This document shows positions 18,963-27,445 of a DNA stretch of 64,000 nucleotides, in pieces. The stretch spans positions 62,001-126,000 of the forward strand of contig SVAZ01000001.1 of assembly GCA_015059145.1 (NCBI GenBank), written 5' to 3'. The translations under genes were made by a program, and so were the position numbers. The stretch is from Erysipelotrichaceae bacterium (GTDB taxonomy: Bacteria; Bacillota_I; Bacilli_A; Acholeplasmatales; Anaeroplasmataceae). Below the pieces are notes generated by a model, which was given only the letters and a program-made list of their open reading frames with translations, did not search any database and was not told where the DNA came from. The number at the start of each line of letters is the position of its first letter. Positions within the stretch are counted from its first letter, which is position 1.

Positions 18963-21941
18963 TTAAATTGCTCTTATACTTTCAACTGGTTTTTTCTTAG
19001 CAATACTATATACTGGTAAGAATGTTGATAGGAATGAAACAAGTATAGATAATATAATTATTAATATGATTGAAGGTAAGCCAAATACTAATAATCTTAC
19101 ACCTGCTAATCCTTCACCCATAGCATTGTTGATTATATTACATGTTACAATGCTTCCGACAATTGCGATTACACAGCATATTGCAACTATAACAACAGAT
19201 TCACTGAAGAAGATTTTAAATACATCTAATCCTCTAGCACCTACTGCACGTAAAATACCAATTTCGCGCTTTTTATTAGTAATAGATACTGAAATGAAGT
19301 TGAATAGTAATAATGTTGCGAATATAGCTAGAATAATACCTCCCCATAAGAATCCAATAGTTAAGTCCTCTATGAAGCTATTAACCATCTCTAATGAATT
19401 CATTATTGAGCAATTAATTACAATTAAAGAATCATCGGAATTAATTGTATAAGCTGAATCAATTAATTTGCTAATGTCGTTATAATTTTTTGTATTATAA
19501 ATTAAAGCACCTGAAATATAGGCATTTTCGTCTGCTACATATTTTGTAGTTTCAATACTATTATCTACCCATAATGTGAAGTAGTACTTATCATATAATT
19601 CCTCGTTCATAAAAATAACAGAGCTATTAATGAAGGCAAATCCAGCTATGTTTACATTGGTTGCACCTGCATGACTAGGCTGATCCATTGAAATATTTTC
19701 AAATATATGTGTAGCATTGTTTTCATATAGGAAATTATATAATTCCTCCCAAACCGCTAATCGTTCCTCTTCAGTATGTATAATTCTTTCAGGCTCTGGA
19801 TTGTCTTCTGTTGTATTAGAATAATTATATGATTCACCACTTGTAAATATATTAGTTTTTTCAGAAATAGAAGGAATCCATTCCTCTTTTTCATCATCCC
19901 AAACTGTTTGATAAAATTTGTCATGGATTTCGGAATTTTCTTCCTTAGCTAAATAATCATATATGATACCCATGATTTGTGAGCTAGATAGAACAATATC
20001 ATTTTTATTAGGGTTAGTTAGCTTAGAGCCGTTAAGGTTATAATATGTTTCATTACCAAATTTTGCGATATTATTATATTCATTTTTAGAATCTCCTAAT
20101 GTTATAGGAGCATCAGTATACTTACCTATAGACTTATAATTATAACCAGCTAATTTTGATTTATTGGCTTCATAGAATCCTTCTGTTACAAAACCTAATG
20201 TATAAATACCTGATCTTCTTTCCTCCTGCCAATAATAAGAATTAGAATTATAAGAAGAGCTTTCCTCAGCTAATTCCTTATATTGCTCTGGAATTAAATC
20301 ATCGACATTATAAACACCAGATATTTTATATTCTACAGATTGACCATTGTTTGAATTTAAAATAATAGTTTTATTACATATATCTCTAGGATTATTTATA
20401 GTAACCTGCTTATCCTTCGTATCGCGTAGCCCCATTATTTTAATACTATCATATGTATAAGAGCTAATTAATATTTCATCATCATTTTTTGGATAAGAGC
20501 CAGCTATAATTCTGCTTCTTATAGAATGTGATTTATTTGCATACGCAAAATGTCCTAATTCAGCTGAATAATACTCATTGTTAGATAAATTAACATTTTG
20601 AATTTTGAATCCATTTGAATAGTAATATTCTCCAACTGAAGGAGCCGAATTAAAATCATAATAGAAAATAGTTTCATTACCGTATGTTGATTTTAAATTG
20701 TTAATATCACTTTCACTTAGGAATGTTGCATATGTACTAGTATAAGAATAATCATCATCCGTATAAGTGGTTGTCATTTGATATCCCTTTTGAATAGGAA
20801 TATATTCTAAATTAGAATTCATAAAGCTTTCAATAGAAACCTCGTTTTTATCATAGAAGGTCATTGTAGAAACAATACCCAATAAAATGAATGAAACTAC
20901 AGATAGTAAAATAGTAAATATTAATCTAATAGGCTTAAGCTTTAAATTAGAAGTACCAATCTTAGCTGCATGTCTCATTGGAAGCTTAGAGCGAATAAGC
21001 TTAGCCTCCTCCTTTGAATATTGCTTTAATTTATAGCAATCCTCATTAGTTTCAATAAATGTTTCCTTTAAGCCGCTATCACTTATTTTAGCCTGCTGCT
21101 TATATTCCTTGATATCCTTTTCATTATTAGAAATTAAAATCTCATTGTTAGATTTTTTTAAGAAATCATTTAATGCTTTAATATCATCGTTAGTTAGCTC
21201 AACACCATTTTTAATTGAAATAGTGTTATCATCAACCATTGTAATATGACCAACGTGCTTAGCCTCAATAGTTGTTTTAGATGTATCTGATAGGATTTGA
21301 CCATCCTTAAGCTCGATAATACGATCTCCATAGTATTCTGCAAATTCTCTATCATGAGATACTACAATAACTAGCTTTGATTCTGATAGCTTCTTTAATG
21401 TATCTAATACCTGCTTACCAGTGTTAGAGTCAAGTGCACCTGTTGGTTCATCGGCCATAATTATTTCAGGATCCTTAATTAACGCTCTAGCAATAGCTAT
21501 TCTTTGCTTTTGACCACCTGATAATGTGTTAGGTCTTCTTCTAGCAAAATCAGCTAAATCTACCTGAGCTAACAGCTCGTTGATTTTATTTCTATCCTTT
21601 GATTTACCTTGTAATTCTAAGGCTAAGGCAATATTATCCTCAACAGTAAATTCGTTTAGGATATTATACTCCTGGAAAATGAAACCAATGTATGTATTAC
21701 GATAGCTATCGAAATCACTACCAGAAAAAGAAGAAGAGCTTCGACCCTTTACAATGATTTCACCATCAGTTGGAGTATCAAGTCCACCACATACATTTAG
21801 TAGAGTAGATTTACCAGAACCTGATTTACCTAATAAGAATACCATTCCTTTATCAGGAAATTTTAAAGACACATTATCTAATGCTTTTGTGGTAACGTTA
21901 TTAGTTTTGTAAATTTTTGATAAATTTTTAATTTCAAGCAT
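18963..21941 (-). CDS. Fused ABC ATPase-permease (MacB-like)
   Basis: A 992-residue fusion on the minus strand. Residues about 1-225 are an ABC ATPase with Walker A GKSGSGKSTLLN, signature LSGGQKQRIAIARAL and Walker B IMADEPTGALD. A membrane helix follows near 340-362, then a large external domain of about 500 residues, and three C-terminal helices with the FtsX motif REIGILRAVGARG. This is the MacB topology in one chain. Its start is ATG at 21941 with AGGGAGG upstream. It is convergent with the other ABC system, so it is regulated separately. Substrate is unknown; peptide, lipoprotein or toxin export are the usual roles. Confidence 0.92.
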   Translation of the reverse strand: MLEIKNLSKIYKTNNVTTKALDNVSLKFPDKGMVFLLGKSGSGKSTLLNVCGGLDTPTDGEIIVKGRSSSSFSGSDFDSYRNTYIGFIFQEYNILNEFTVEDNIALALELQGKSKDRNKINELLAQVDLADFARRRPNTLSGGQKQRIAIARALIKDPEIIMADEPTGALDSNTGKQVLDTLKKLSESKLVIVVSHDREFAEYYGDRIIELKDGQILSDTSKTTIEAKHVGHITMVDDNTISIKNGVELTNDDIKALNDFLKKSNNEILISNNEKDIKEYKQQAKISDSGLKETFIETNEDCYKLKQYSKEEAKLIRSKLPMRHAAKIGTSNLKLKPIRLIFTILLSVVSFILLGIVSTMTFYDKNEVSIESFMNSNLEYIPIQKGYQMTTTYTDDDYSYTSTYATFLSESDINNLKSTYGNETIFYYDFNSAPSVGEYYYSNGFKIQNVNLSNNEYYSAELGHFAYANKSHSIRSRIIAGSYPKNDDEILISSYTYDSIKIMGLRDTKDKQVTINNPRDICNKTIILNSNNGQSVEYKISGVYNVDDLIPEQYKELAEESSSYNSNSYYWQEERRSGIYTLGFVTEGFYEANKSKLAGYNYKSIGKYTDAPITLGDSKNEYNNIAKFGNETYYNLNGSKLTNPNKNDIVLSSSQIMGIIYDYLAKEENSEIHDKFYQTVWDDEKEEWIPSISEKTNIFTSGESYNYSNTTEDNPEPERIIHTEEERLAVWEELYNFLYENNATHIFENISMDQPSHAGATNVNIAGFAFINSSVIFMNEELYDKYYFTLWVDNSIETTKYVADENAYISGALIYNTKNYNDISKLIDSAYTINSDDSLIVINCSIMNSLEMVNSFIEDLTIGFLWGGIILAIFATLLLFNFISVSITNKKREIGILRAVGARGLDVFKIFFSESVVIVAICCVIAIVGSIVTCNIINNAMGEGLAGVRLLVFGLPSIILIIILSILVSFLSTFLPVYSIAKKKPVESIRAI

Positions 21942-21971
21942 ATTAACTTACCTCCCTTTTAATTTAATATA

Positions 21972-21998
21972 ATTATACCATAATTTTTATAGTATAAT
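21972..21998. promoter_or_regulatory. Divergent promoters for the MacB-like gene and the helicase
   Basis: On the minus strand TATAAT (21977 to 21972) has an extended TGG before it. On the plus strand TATAAT lies at 21993-21998. The two -10 regions are 15 bases apart, so RNA polymerase binding would be mutually exclusive or coupled. No good -35 boxes are visible. Confidence 0.45.
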
Positions 21999-22023
21999 AT
22001 AACTATAATTCATTGGAGGTGAA

Positions 22024-24342
22024 ATGATGAAGTCTATTGCTGTTAAGGAGCTAGCATATTTTGTGTGTCAAAGCGGAAATTTAACAACTGAATTTTTTTC
22101 TAATGCAGATTTAGAAAGAGGAAAAAGAGCACATCTTCACATCCAAGAAAAATATAATAGTAAATCTCAAAGTGAGGTTTATATAAAAAAGGAATTATCT
22201 TATTTAGGAAAGTCTTACTTATTACATGGCTTTATTGATGGAGTATTAAATATTGATGATGAAATAATAATAGAGGAAATCAAATCAACTACTAAGGAAT
22301 TAGATGAAATAACTATAGAATATCATAAGGAGCATTTAGCTCAGCTTAAGATATATGGATATTTATATGCATTAAATAATCAAATGGAAACTATTCATTT
22401 AAGATTAACCTATATAAGTGTAGTTGATTATTTAACTAATTCATTTGATATTATTTGTGATATTAATGAGCTAGAGGAATTTACTTTTTCTGTTTTAGAG
22501 GAATATATAAATTTCTTGAATTTAATAGAGGAAAGTGAAGCTAATAAGGATTTGACAATAAAAGAAATCAAATTCCCATTTGCTAATGAAAGACCTGGAC
22601 AAAGAGATTTAATGAAGGCTGTATTTCAAGCAATGAATCAAAATGAGATATTGTATGCGATTGCCCCTACCGGAATTGGTAAAACAATGGCTACTATGTT
22701 TTCCACATTAAAGACATTAAAAAGAAATGATAAGCTTTTCTATACTACAGCAAAGGGAAGCGGGAAAAATGCACCACTTGATGCTATTAAGCTACTTGCC
22801 AAAAATGGTTTAAAAATAAAAACCATAGATATTACCGCAAAAAGGAAAATATGTAATCAAGGCTTAAATCACTGCAATCCAGATGATTGCCCATTTGCTC
22901 AAGGGTATTTTGATAAGCTTAAGATGGCTACATTAGATATATTTAAAAATCATGATATATATGATAGAGAGCTGATATTAGAAGTTGCTAATAAGCATAA
23001 AATATGTGCTTTTGAATTTAGTCTATATTTATCATATTATTGTGATATTGTTATATCAGATTATAATTATGTATTTGATCCAAAGGCACACCTAATAAGA
23101 TATTTTGAGGATGATACCTATAAGCCTAAGGTATTAGTAGATGAGGCTCACAATCTTATTTCTAGAAGTAAGGATATGTATTCATGCCAGATATGTGAGG
23201 ATGATATACGTTTATTAAGATCAAGGCTTAATGGCCTAAAGCCGTCTATAAGAAGTGATTGTAATAAGGCTTTAGAAATTATTAATAAATATAGAGAGGT
23301 TTTAGCCTTAAAGGCACTTTATTGTGATACATCACCTAATTTAGATTTAAATTCAATTTTGAAGCAGCTATCTAATAAGTGTGAACAAATATTTGAAGAA
23401 AATAAAAATATAAAAAATAAAGATGAGATAATGGAAATATATTTTAAGCTTTTAGAATTTAATAGAATAAGTGATTATTTTTCTATAAGCCATAGACATT
23501 TAGCTAGGCTAATAAATGATAGTGTTTATATAGAATATTTTTGCTTAGATGCATCTGAATTTTTATTAGAAACTATAAAATCATCAATACATGGAATTGT
23601 ATTCTTTTCGGCTACTTTATATCCAATCACCTATCATTCGAATTTATTAACAAAGGGTGAAGGAAAATATTTAGAGCTTAAATCACCGTTTGATGAGGGT
23701 AATTTAGATATTATAATTAACAATAAAATATCAACAAAATATAATGATAGAGAAAATTCAATTGATACTATTATTGAAACGATAGAGATATTAACTGAAG
23801 CCAATCCAGGAAATTACATCATCTTTTTCCCATCCTACCAATATATGAATATGGTGGTTAGTCAAATTGATGAGCCTAATTATGAAATGATAATTCAGGA
23901 AAGCTCCATGAGCGATATGGAAAAGAATCAAATAATAGATAAGTTTAAAACCACTACAAATACTAAGGTAGGCTTTTTTGTTATGGGTGGTGTATTTTCA
24001 GAAGGAATTGATTATATAGGAAATGCGCTTAATGGGGTAATTGTTGTTGGTGTAGGCTTACCAATGGTATGTGATGAGAATAATATATTGAAGGATTTCT
24101 TTGATGAGGAATATCATCAGGGCTTTGAATATGCATATATGTATCCAGGCTTTACAAAGGTAATTCAAGCTGTAGGTCGAGTAATAAGAAGCGAATCAGA
24201 TAGAGGGGTAGCAATATTAATTGATGAGAGATTTACTCATAATAGATATTTAAATTTAATGCCACCTCATTGGACTAATAAGAAATGCTTAACTAATAGC
24301 TATGATTTAATGAAGGAGCTTAAGGCATTTTATAATAAGTAA
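22024..24342 (+). CDS. PD-(D/E)XK nuclease fused to an XPD/DinG-type helicase
   Basis: A 772-residue protein. The N-terminal ~170 residues look like a PD-(D/E)XK (Cas4/RecB-like) nuclease, with D in HGFIDGVLNID, E-x-K in EEIKSTTKEL and QLKIYGYLYA as the QxxxY motif. The rest is a superfamily-2 helicase: Walker A APTGIGKT, DEAH box LVDEAHN, and a C-terminal motif QAVGRVIRSESDRG. Cysteines in KICNQGLNHCNPDDC and, later, KICAFE suit the Fe-S cluster of XPD/DinG helicases. A role in DNA repair or processing of structured DNA is likely. The SD is GGAGGTGA; ATG at 22027 is an equally possible start. It stands alone, just before hipBA. Confidence 0.85.
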   Translation: MMKSIAVKELAYFVCQSGNLTTEFFSNADLERGKRAHLHIQEKYNSKSQSEVYIKKELSYLGKSYLLHGFIDGVLNIDDEIIIEEIKSTTKELDEITIEYHKEHLAQLKIYGYLYALNNQMETIHLRLTYISVVDYLTNSFDIICDINELEEFTFSVLEEYINFLNLIEESEANKDLTIKEIKFPFANERPGQRDLMKAVFQAMNQNEILYAIAPTGIGKTMATMFSTLKTLKRNDKLFYTTAKGSGKNAPLDAIKLLAKNGLKIKTIDITAKRKICNQGLNHCNPDDCPFAQGYFDKLKMATLDIFKNHDIYDRELILEVANKHKICAFEFSLYLSYYCDIVISDYNYVFDPKAHLIRYFEDDTYKPKVLVDEAHNLISRSKDMYSCQICEDDIRLLRSRLNGLKPSIRSDCNKALEIINKYREVLALKALYCDTSPNLDLNSILKQLSNKCEQIFEENKNIKNKDEIMEIYFKLLEFNRISDYFSISHRHLARLINDSVYIEYFCLDASEFLLETIKSSIHGIVFFSATLYPITYHSNLLTKGEGKYLELKSPFDEGNLDIIINNKISTKYNDRENSIDTIIETIEILTEANPGNYIIFFPSYQYMNMVVSQIDEPNYEMIIQESSMSDMEKNQIIDKFKTTTNTKVGFFVMGGVFSEGIDYIGNALNGVIVVGVGLPMVCDENNILKDFFDEEYHQGFEYAYMYPGFTKVIQAVGRVIRSESDRGVAILIDERFTHNRYLNLMPPHWTNKKCLTNSYDLMKELKAFYNK

Positions 24343-24349
24343 TAAAGGC

Positions 24350-24378
24350 TTGATATTAAAAAAACATAATGATATAAT
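24350..24378 (+). promoter_or_regulatory. hipBA promoter
   Basis: TTGATA (24350-24355), a 17-base spacer and TATAAT (24373-24378) with extended TGA. The first palindromic operator begins 4 bases after the -10. Confidence 0.85.
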
Positions 24379-24382
24379 AAAA

Positions 24383-24402
24383 GTAGATAAAATGTTATCT
24401 AC
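24383..24402 (+). promoter_or_regulatory. HipB operator 1
   Basis: Palindrome GTAGATAA-AATG-TTATCTAC placed over the transcription start. Its core AGATAAAATGTTATCT is repeated exactly at operator 2. Binding by HipB is inferred from the known autorepression of hip operons. The arms could also form a hairpin before a T-rich stretch, a weak terminator. Confidence 0.75.
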
Positions 24403-24425
24403 TTTTATTATTTTTATATTAAAAC

Positions 24426-24441
24426 AGATAAAATGTTATCT
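24426..24441 (+). promoter_or_regulatory. HipB operator 2
   Basis: An exact second copy of AGATAAAATGTTATCT, abutting the ribosome binding site (AAAGGAG). Its centre is 41 bases from that of operator 1, about four helical turns, so two HipB dimers would sit on the same face of DNA and could bind cooperatively. Confidence 0.75.
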
Positions 24442-24455
24442 AAAGGAGTGGTTTT

Positions 24456-24731
24456 ATGCAAGGTTTATTATGGGAAACCCCCGAGGAAATAAATTTAGCA
24501 GTAGCTAATAGATTACGAGGGATAAGAAAAAGAAAAGGAATATCTCAAGAAAGATTAGCAGAGATTAGTGGTGTAAGCTTTGGCTCTATCAAGAGATTTG
24601 AAAGCACAGGACAGATTTCGTTTGTATCCTTAACTAGGCTTGCGGTTGCGTTAAATCTTCAGGAAGAAATAAAGAATCTTTTTACTAATGCCCCATATTT
24701 ATCAATTGAGGAGGTATTAAGAGATGAATAA
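24456..24731 (+). CDS. hipB: HipB-like antitoxin / Xre-family regulator
   Basis: A 91-residue helix-turn-helix protein. The motif LRGIRKRKGISQERLAEISGVSFGSIKRFE is a standard Xre/Cro HTH. In hip modules HipB neutralises the HipA kinase and represses the operon. The start ATG has AAAGGAG upstream and the stop overlaps the hipA start by 8 bases, giving strict coupling. Two palindromes upstream (24383-24402 and 24426-24441) are the likely binding sites. The gene name is by module similarity. Confidence 0.88.
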   Translation: MQGLLWETPEEINLAVANRLRGIRKRKGISQERLAEISGVSFGSIKRFESTGQISFVSLTRLAVALNLQEEIKNLFTNAPYLSIEEVLRDE

Positions 24732-25833
24732 GAAAATTAATGTTTATTATCATAATAATCTAGTTGGAACCTTGGTTGAGAATAAGGAAAAGAAGATAGC
24801 CTTCCAATATGATAAGGCTTGGATTAAAAATGGATTTTCTATTAGTCCATTTTCTCTACCTCTTAATGATAATGTATTCGTTCCAAGTAAATCATATTTT
24901 GATGGCTTGTTTGGAGTTTTTGCAGATAGCCTTCCAGATTATTGGGGTAAGCTATTAATAGATAGATATTTAAAGAAAAGTCAGATGGATAATAATATTT
25001 CAGTTTTAGATAGACTAGCTATTATCTCAGATGCCGGAATAGGAGCTTTAGAATATAGACCACATAAAAAGGTTAAGCTTGAAGGATCTAAGCTGTCCTT
25101 AGATCAAATAGCTGCTGAGTGTAAAAATATATTGCTAGATGAATATAATGATAGCTTTGATGAAATATTTAAGCTAGGTGGATCATCAGGTGGAGCGAGA
25201 CCTAAGATATTAACAAAAATAAATAAAGAGGATTGGATTATCAAATTTAATAACCATGTTGATATGAAGGAAGTAGGATTAATGGAATATGAATATTCTC
25301 TATGTGCTAAGGCCTGTGGAATAAATATGCCAGAAACTAAATTATTTGAATCAAAGGAATGTAAGGGCTATTTTGGAGTTAAAAGATTTGATAGATTAAA
25401 TAAGGAAAAGCTTCATATGATTTCTGCTGCAGCCCTTTTAGAATTAGATTTTAGAAGCCCTGCATTAGATTATAATGAGCTTTTAAAGCTTACAAAAATT
25501 GTAACTAATAGTAATCAGGATGATATATTAGAAATGTTTAGAAGAATGTGCTTTAATGTATTTTCAAAGAATCAAGATGATCATACAAAAAACTTTGCGT
25601 TTTTATATGATGAGAATAAAAAGCTTTATAGATTATCTCCAGCCTATGATTTAACTAGAAGTAATACTTATTATAATGAGCATACTACATCTATTAATGG
25701 AAATGGAAAAAATCCAACTGAAGCTGATTTGCTGGCAGTTGGACTTAAGGCTGGAATTAGTAAGGATAAATGCTTATCTATTATTAATGATATTAAAGAA
25801 AAGGTTAATAGCATGTTATCACATTATTTATAG
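24724..25833 (+). CDS. hipA: HipA-like serine/threonine kinase toxin
   Basis: A 369-residue HipA-family kinase. The N-terminal subdomain has GLFGVFADSLPDYWG. The nucleotide loop is KLGGSSGGARPK, the catalytic segment FSKNQDDHTKNFAF holds the D/N catalytic residues, and SPAYDLT is the metal-binding motif, so the kinase looks intact. Well-studied HipA phosphorylates glutamyl-tRNA synthetase and induces dormancy; the target here is unknown. It overlaps hipB. It ends against a bidirectional terminator shared with hit. Confidence 0.93.
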   Translation: MNKKINVYYHNNLVGTLVENKEKKIAFQYDKAWIKNGFSISPFSLPLNDNVFVPSKSYFDGLFGVFADSLPDYWGKLLIDRYLKKSQMDNNISVLDRLAIISDAGIGALEYRPHKKVKLEGSKLSLDQIAAECKNILLDEYNDSFDEIFKLGGSSGGARPKILTKINKEDWIIKFNNHVDMKEVGLMEYEYSLCAKACGINMPETKLFESKECKGYFGVKRFDRLNKEKLHMISAAALLELDFRSPALDYNELLKLTKIVTNSNQDDILEMFRRMCFNVFSKNQDDHTKNFAFLYDENKKLYRLSPAYDLTRSNTYYNEHTTSINGNGKNPTEADLLAVGLKAGISKDKCLSIINDIKEKVNSMLSHYL

Positions 25834-25857
25834 AAAAAACCACTTGAGTGGTTTTTT
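25834..25857. terminator. Bidirectional terminator between hipA and hit
   Basis: An 11-bp stem AAAAAACCACT/AGTGGTTTTTT, with A run before and T run after. It overlaps the end of hit. Confidence 0.9.
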
Positions 25858-26260
25858 AATTTTGTTTTAAGCTTTTTAATATTTCCTTTTGAATCTCATC
25901 TAAATTGTATTCGTGTGATGTGAATTCGATTTTAACATCAGTATTCTCATATCTAGGGATAATATGAACATGGAAGTGCATAACAGTTTGACCTGCTGTT
26001 TCTCCACAGTTATTAAGAATATTAACACCTGAGGCATTAAATGTCTTTGTAATTACAGATGCTAAATCCTTTACCCTATCCATAACCTTTAGATATTCGT
26101 AATCTTCAATTTCTAAAATATTAGCAAAATGCTTTTTTGGTAAAACCAAGGTATGACCTTTAGTTGCTTGAGAAATATCAAGTATAGCAACAATATCCTC
26201 ATCCTCATAAATCTTTTTTGATGGTATTTCGCCATTAATTATCTTACAAAATATACACAT
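25856..26260 (-). CDS. hit: HIT-family nucleotide-binding hydrolase
   Basis: A 134-residue histidine triad protein. CIFCKIINGEIPSKKIYED is the usual N-terminus with the paired cysteines (C2, C5) of zinc-type HIT proteins. The HxHxHxx active site is MHFHVHII, and GHTLVLPKKH precedes it. Family members hydrolyse nucleoside phosphoramidates or dinucleotides. I placed the start at ATG 26260 after GAGG; an upstream start at 26317 would add an unsupported basic extension. It is the last gene of a minus-strand block after gerQ and cwlJ, though a terminator separates it from gerQ. Confidence 0.93.
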   Translation of the reverse strand: MCIFCKIINGEIPSKKIYEDEDIVAILDISQATKGHTLVLPKKHFANILEIEDYEYLKVMDRVKDLASVITKTFNASGVNILNNCGETAGQTVMHFHVHIIPRYENTDVKIEFTSHEYNLDEIQKEILKSLKQN

Positions 26261-26300
26261 ATAAATAACCTCGCTTTTCTTTATCTTTATTTTAAAACGA

Positions 26301-26332
26301 ATAAAAATAAAAAGCAATGCCGAAGCATTACT
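26301..26332 (-). terminator. Terminator after gerQ
   Basis: On the minus strand the stem AGTAATGC/GCATTGCT is closed by a stable TTCG tetraloop and is followed by a T-rich run (A run on the + strand). It overlaps the gerQ stop codon. Confidence 0.8.
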
Positions 26333-26669
26333 TTTGTGGTGCTTGATATGGATAGTAATAGTTTACTTCCTCATCAAATGTAATATAGTTTAGGTAAATA
26401 GTTAATAATAAATATCTCATTCCTGTTGATGTGTCTGAGATAATAATATGATCCTTACCAGCAGCCTCAAGCTTACCCTTAAAGATTTTAGAGCCCCATT
26501 GAGAATCTTCAAAATTCATATATACTGAAATAATCTTACCTAGATTTAATCTTAGAATATTTTCGATATATGAAGATTCATCTGTATCAGCCACATTTTG
26601 TGGTTGAAAGGGACTATATCCACCTGTTGGATATTGATACATTGGTGGATATGGATAATAATAATTCAT
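26328..26669 (-). CDS. gerQ: Spore coat protein GerQ
   Basis: A 113-residue protein. The N-terminus is rich in tyrosine and proline (MNYYYPYPPMYQYPTGGY). The core SYIENILRLNLGKIISVYM, WGSKIFKGKLEAAGKDHIIISD and RYLLLTIYLNYITFDEEV matches GerQ, the coat protein needed for CwlJ function and cross-linked by transglutaminase in Bacillus spores. I start it at ATG 26669 with AGGAGGAAT upstream, rather than the upstream ATG at 26699. It follows cwlJ by 13 bases, and that pairing itself supports both calls. It implies spore formation. Confidence 0.9.
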   Translation of the reverse strand: MNYYYPYPPMYQYPTGGYSPFQPQNVADTDESSYIENILRLNLGKIISVYMNFEDSQWGSKIFKGKLEAAGKDHIIISDTSTGMRYLLLTIYLNYITFDEEVNYYYPYQAPQK

Positions 26670-26682
26670 AATTAAATTCCTC

Positions 26683-27102
26683 CTAATAACATTTTTCACT
26701 ATCTAATGGTGCATAAAAGCAATGGCTTTTGTATTTACCTGAATTCCATTGTCCCCACCACTTGCTTCTACATGGCTCCCCAAATGGATTATAAAACCAT
26801 AAGGCTTTAGTGGCGGGATGAAATCTCTCACCCTTTAGGACTCTTTTTGCAAGCTTAATATCTGATTGCCTTGCTGCCTGATAGAAGTATCCCTTCATCG
26901 TTGCCTCAAATCCACCTGGTCTTTGCATTACGGCCTTTTCAATAGTGTTAATATCTTTAAAATCTAAGCAATTAGCAATAGCACGATTAACCACTACATT
27001 CCCAACACATAGCATACCCTTGTCTCCATCAGATTCAGCCTCTGCACGCATAAGCCTTGCTAAAAGCTTTATTTCTGCATTGTTGTGAGCAATAACAGCC
27101 AT
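26683..27102 (-). CDS. cwlJ: Spore cortex-lytic cell wall hydrolase CwlJ
   Basis: A 139-residue Hydrolase_2 (SleB/CwlJ) protein. The catalytic glutamate lies in LLARLMRAEAESDG (E21 or E23). GFEATMKGYFYQAAR and KGERFHPATKALWFYNPFG are CwlJ-specific. It lacks a signal peptide, as CwlJ does, because it is made in the mother cell and placed in the coat. It degrades spore cortex peptidoglycan during germination, recognising muramic delta-lactam. It is cotranscribed with gerQ. The pdaA-like gene at 61063 could make the delta-lactam it needs. Confidence 0.93.
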   Translation of the reverse strand: MAVIAHNNAEIKLLARLMRAEAESDGDKGMLCVGNVVVNRAIANCLDFKDINTIEKAVMQRPGGFEATMKGYFYQAARQSDIKLAKRVLKGERFHPATKALWFYNPFGEPCRSKWWGQWNSGKYKSHCFYAPLDSEKCY

Positions 27103-27120
27103 TTAATCACCCTCTAGTTA

Positions 27121-27146
27121 ATAATATGTTTACTTTAGAAAAATAT
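27121..27146 (-). promoter_or_regulatory. Possible SigE-like promoter of cwlJ-gerQ
   Basis: On the minus strand ATATT (27146-27142), a 13-base spacer and CATATTAT (27128-27121) resemble the mother-cell sigma-E promoter. cwlJ and gerQ are sigma-E genes in Bacillus. The implied start would lie almost inside the ribosome binding site, which is a weakness. Confidence 0.3.
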
Positions 27147-27157
27147 AACAATTTTGG

Positions 27158-27186
27158 TTTGCATTTATTTTAAAATGGTATATAAT
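27158..27186 (+). promoter_or_regulatory. asnS promoter
   Basis: TTTGCA (27158-27163), 17-base spacer and TATAAT (27181-27186), directly before the T-box leader. Confidence 0.65.
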
Positions 27187-27204
27187 AATAACATATTGAA
27201 AATG

Positions 27205-27427
27205 ATGATAAGACGAAAGTTAAGTGGATTGCGTAGAGAGTCTGTGGTTGGTGAAAACAGAAGTTGATGCTTAATGGACAACAGCTTTGAGTGATGGAAG
27301 AATAAAGTAGAACCATCCGTGAATCTCGCGTTAAGAGAATTGAGTGCTATAGATTATTATTTATAGAACTAAGGTGGTACCGCGATAATTCGTCCTTAGA
27401 TTAATTTCTAAGGATTTTTTTATTTTT
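27205..27427 (+). promoter_or_regulatory. T-box leader of asnS, specifier AAC (Asn)
   Basis: This leader has the AGAGAG and GGTTGGTGAAAA elements of stem I, the specifier AAC at 27280-27282 followed by A, and the conserved T-box AAGGTGGTACCGCG at 27371-27384. The terminator stem TCCTTAGA/TCTAAGGA (27393-27400 and 27407-27414) is followed by a T run. T-box RNAs bind uncharged tRNA through the specifier and acceptor end and then prevent termination. The Asn specifier matches the downstream gene, so asnS is induced when asparaginyl-tRNA is uncharged. Confidence 0.95.
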
Positions 27428-27445
27428 TAAAAGGAGGATTTTAAA

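Noticed and set aside
24383-24402. Terminator for the helicase gene
   Set aside because: The palindrome lies just after a perfect promoter and its core is repeated near the ribosome binding site, so an operator explains it better. A weak terminator role is still possible.
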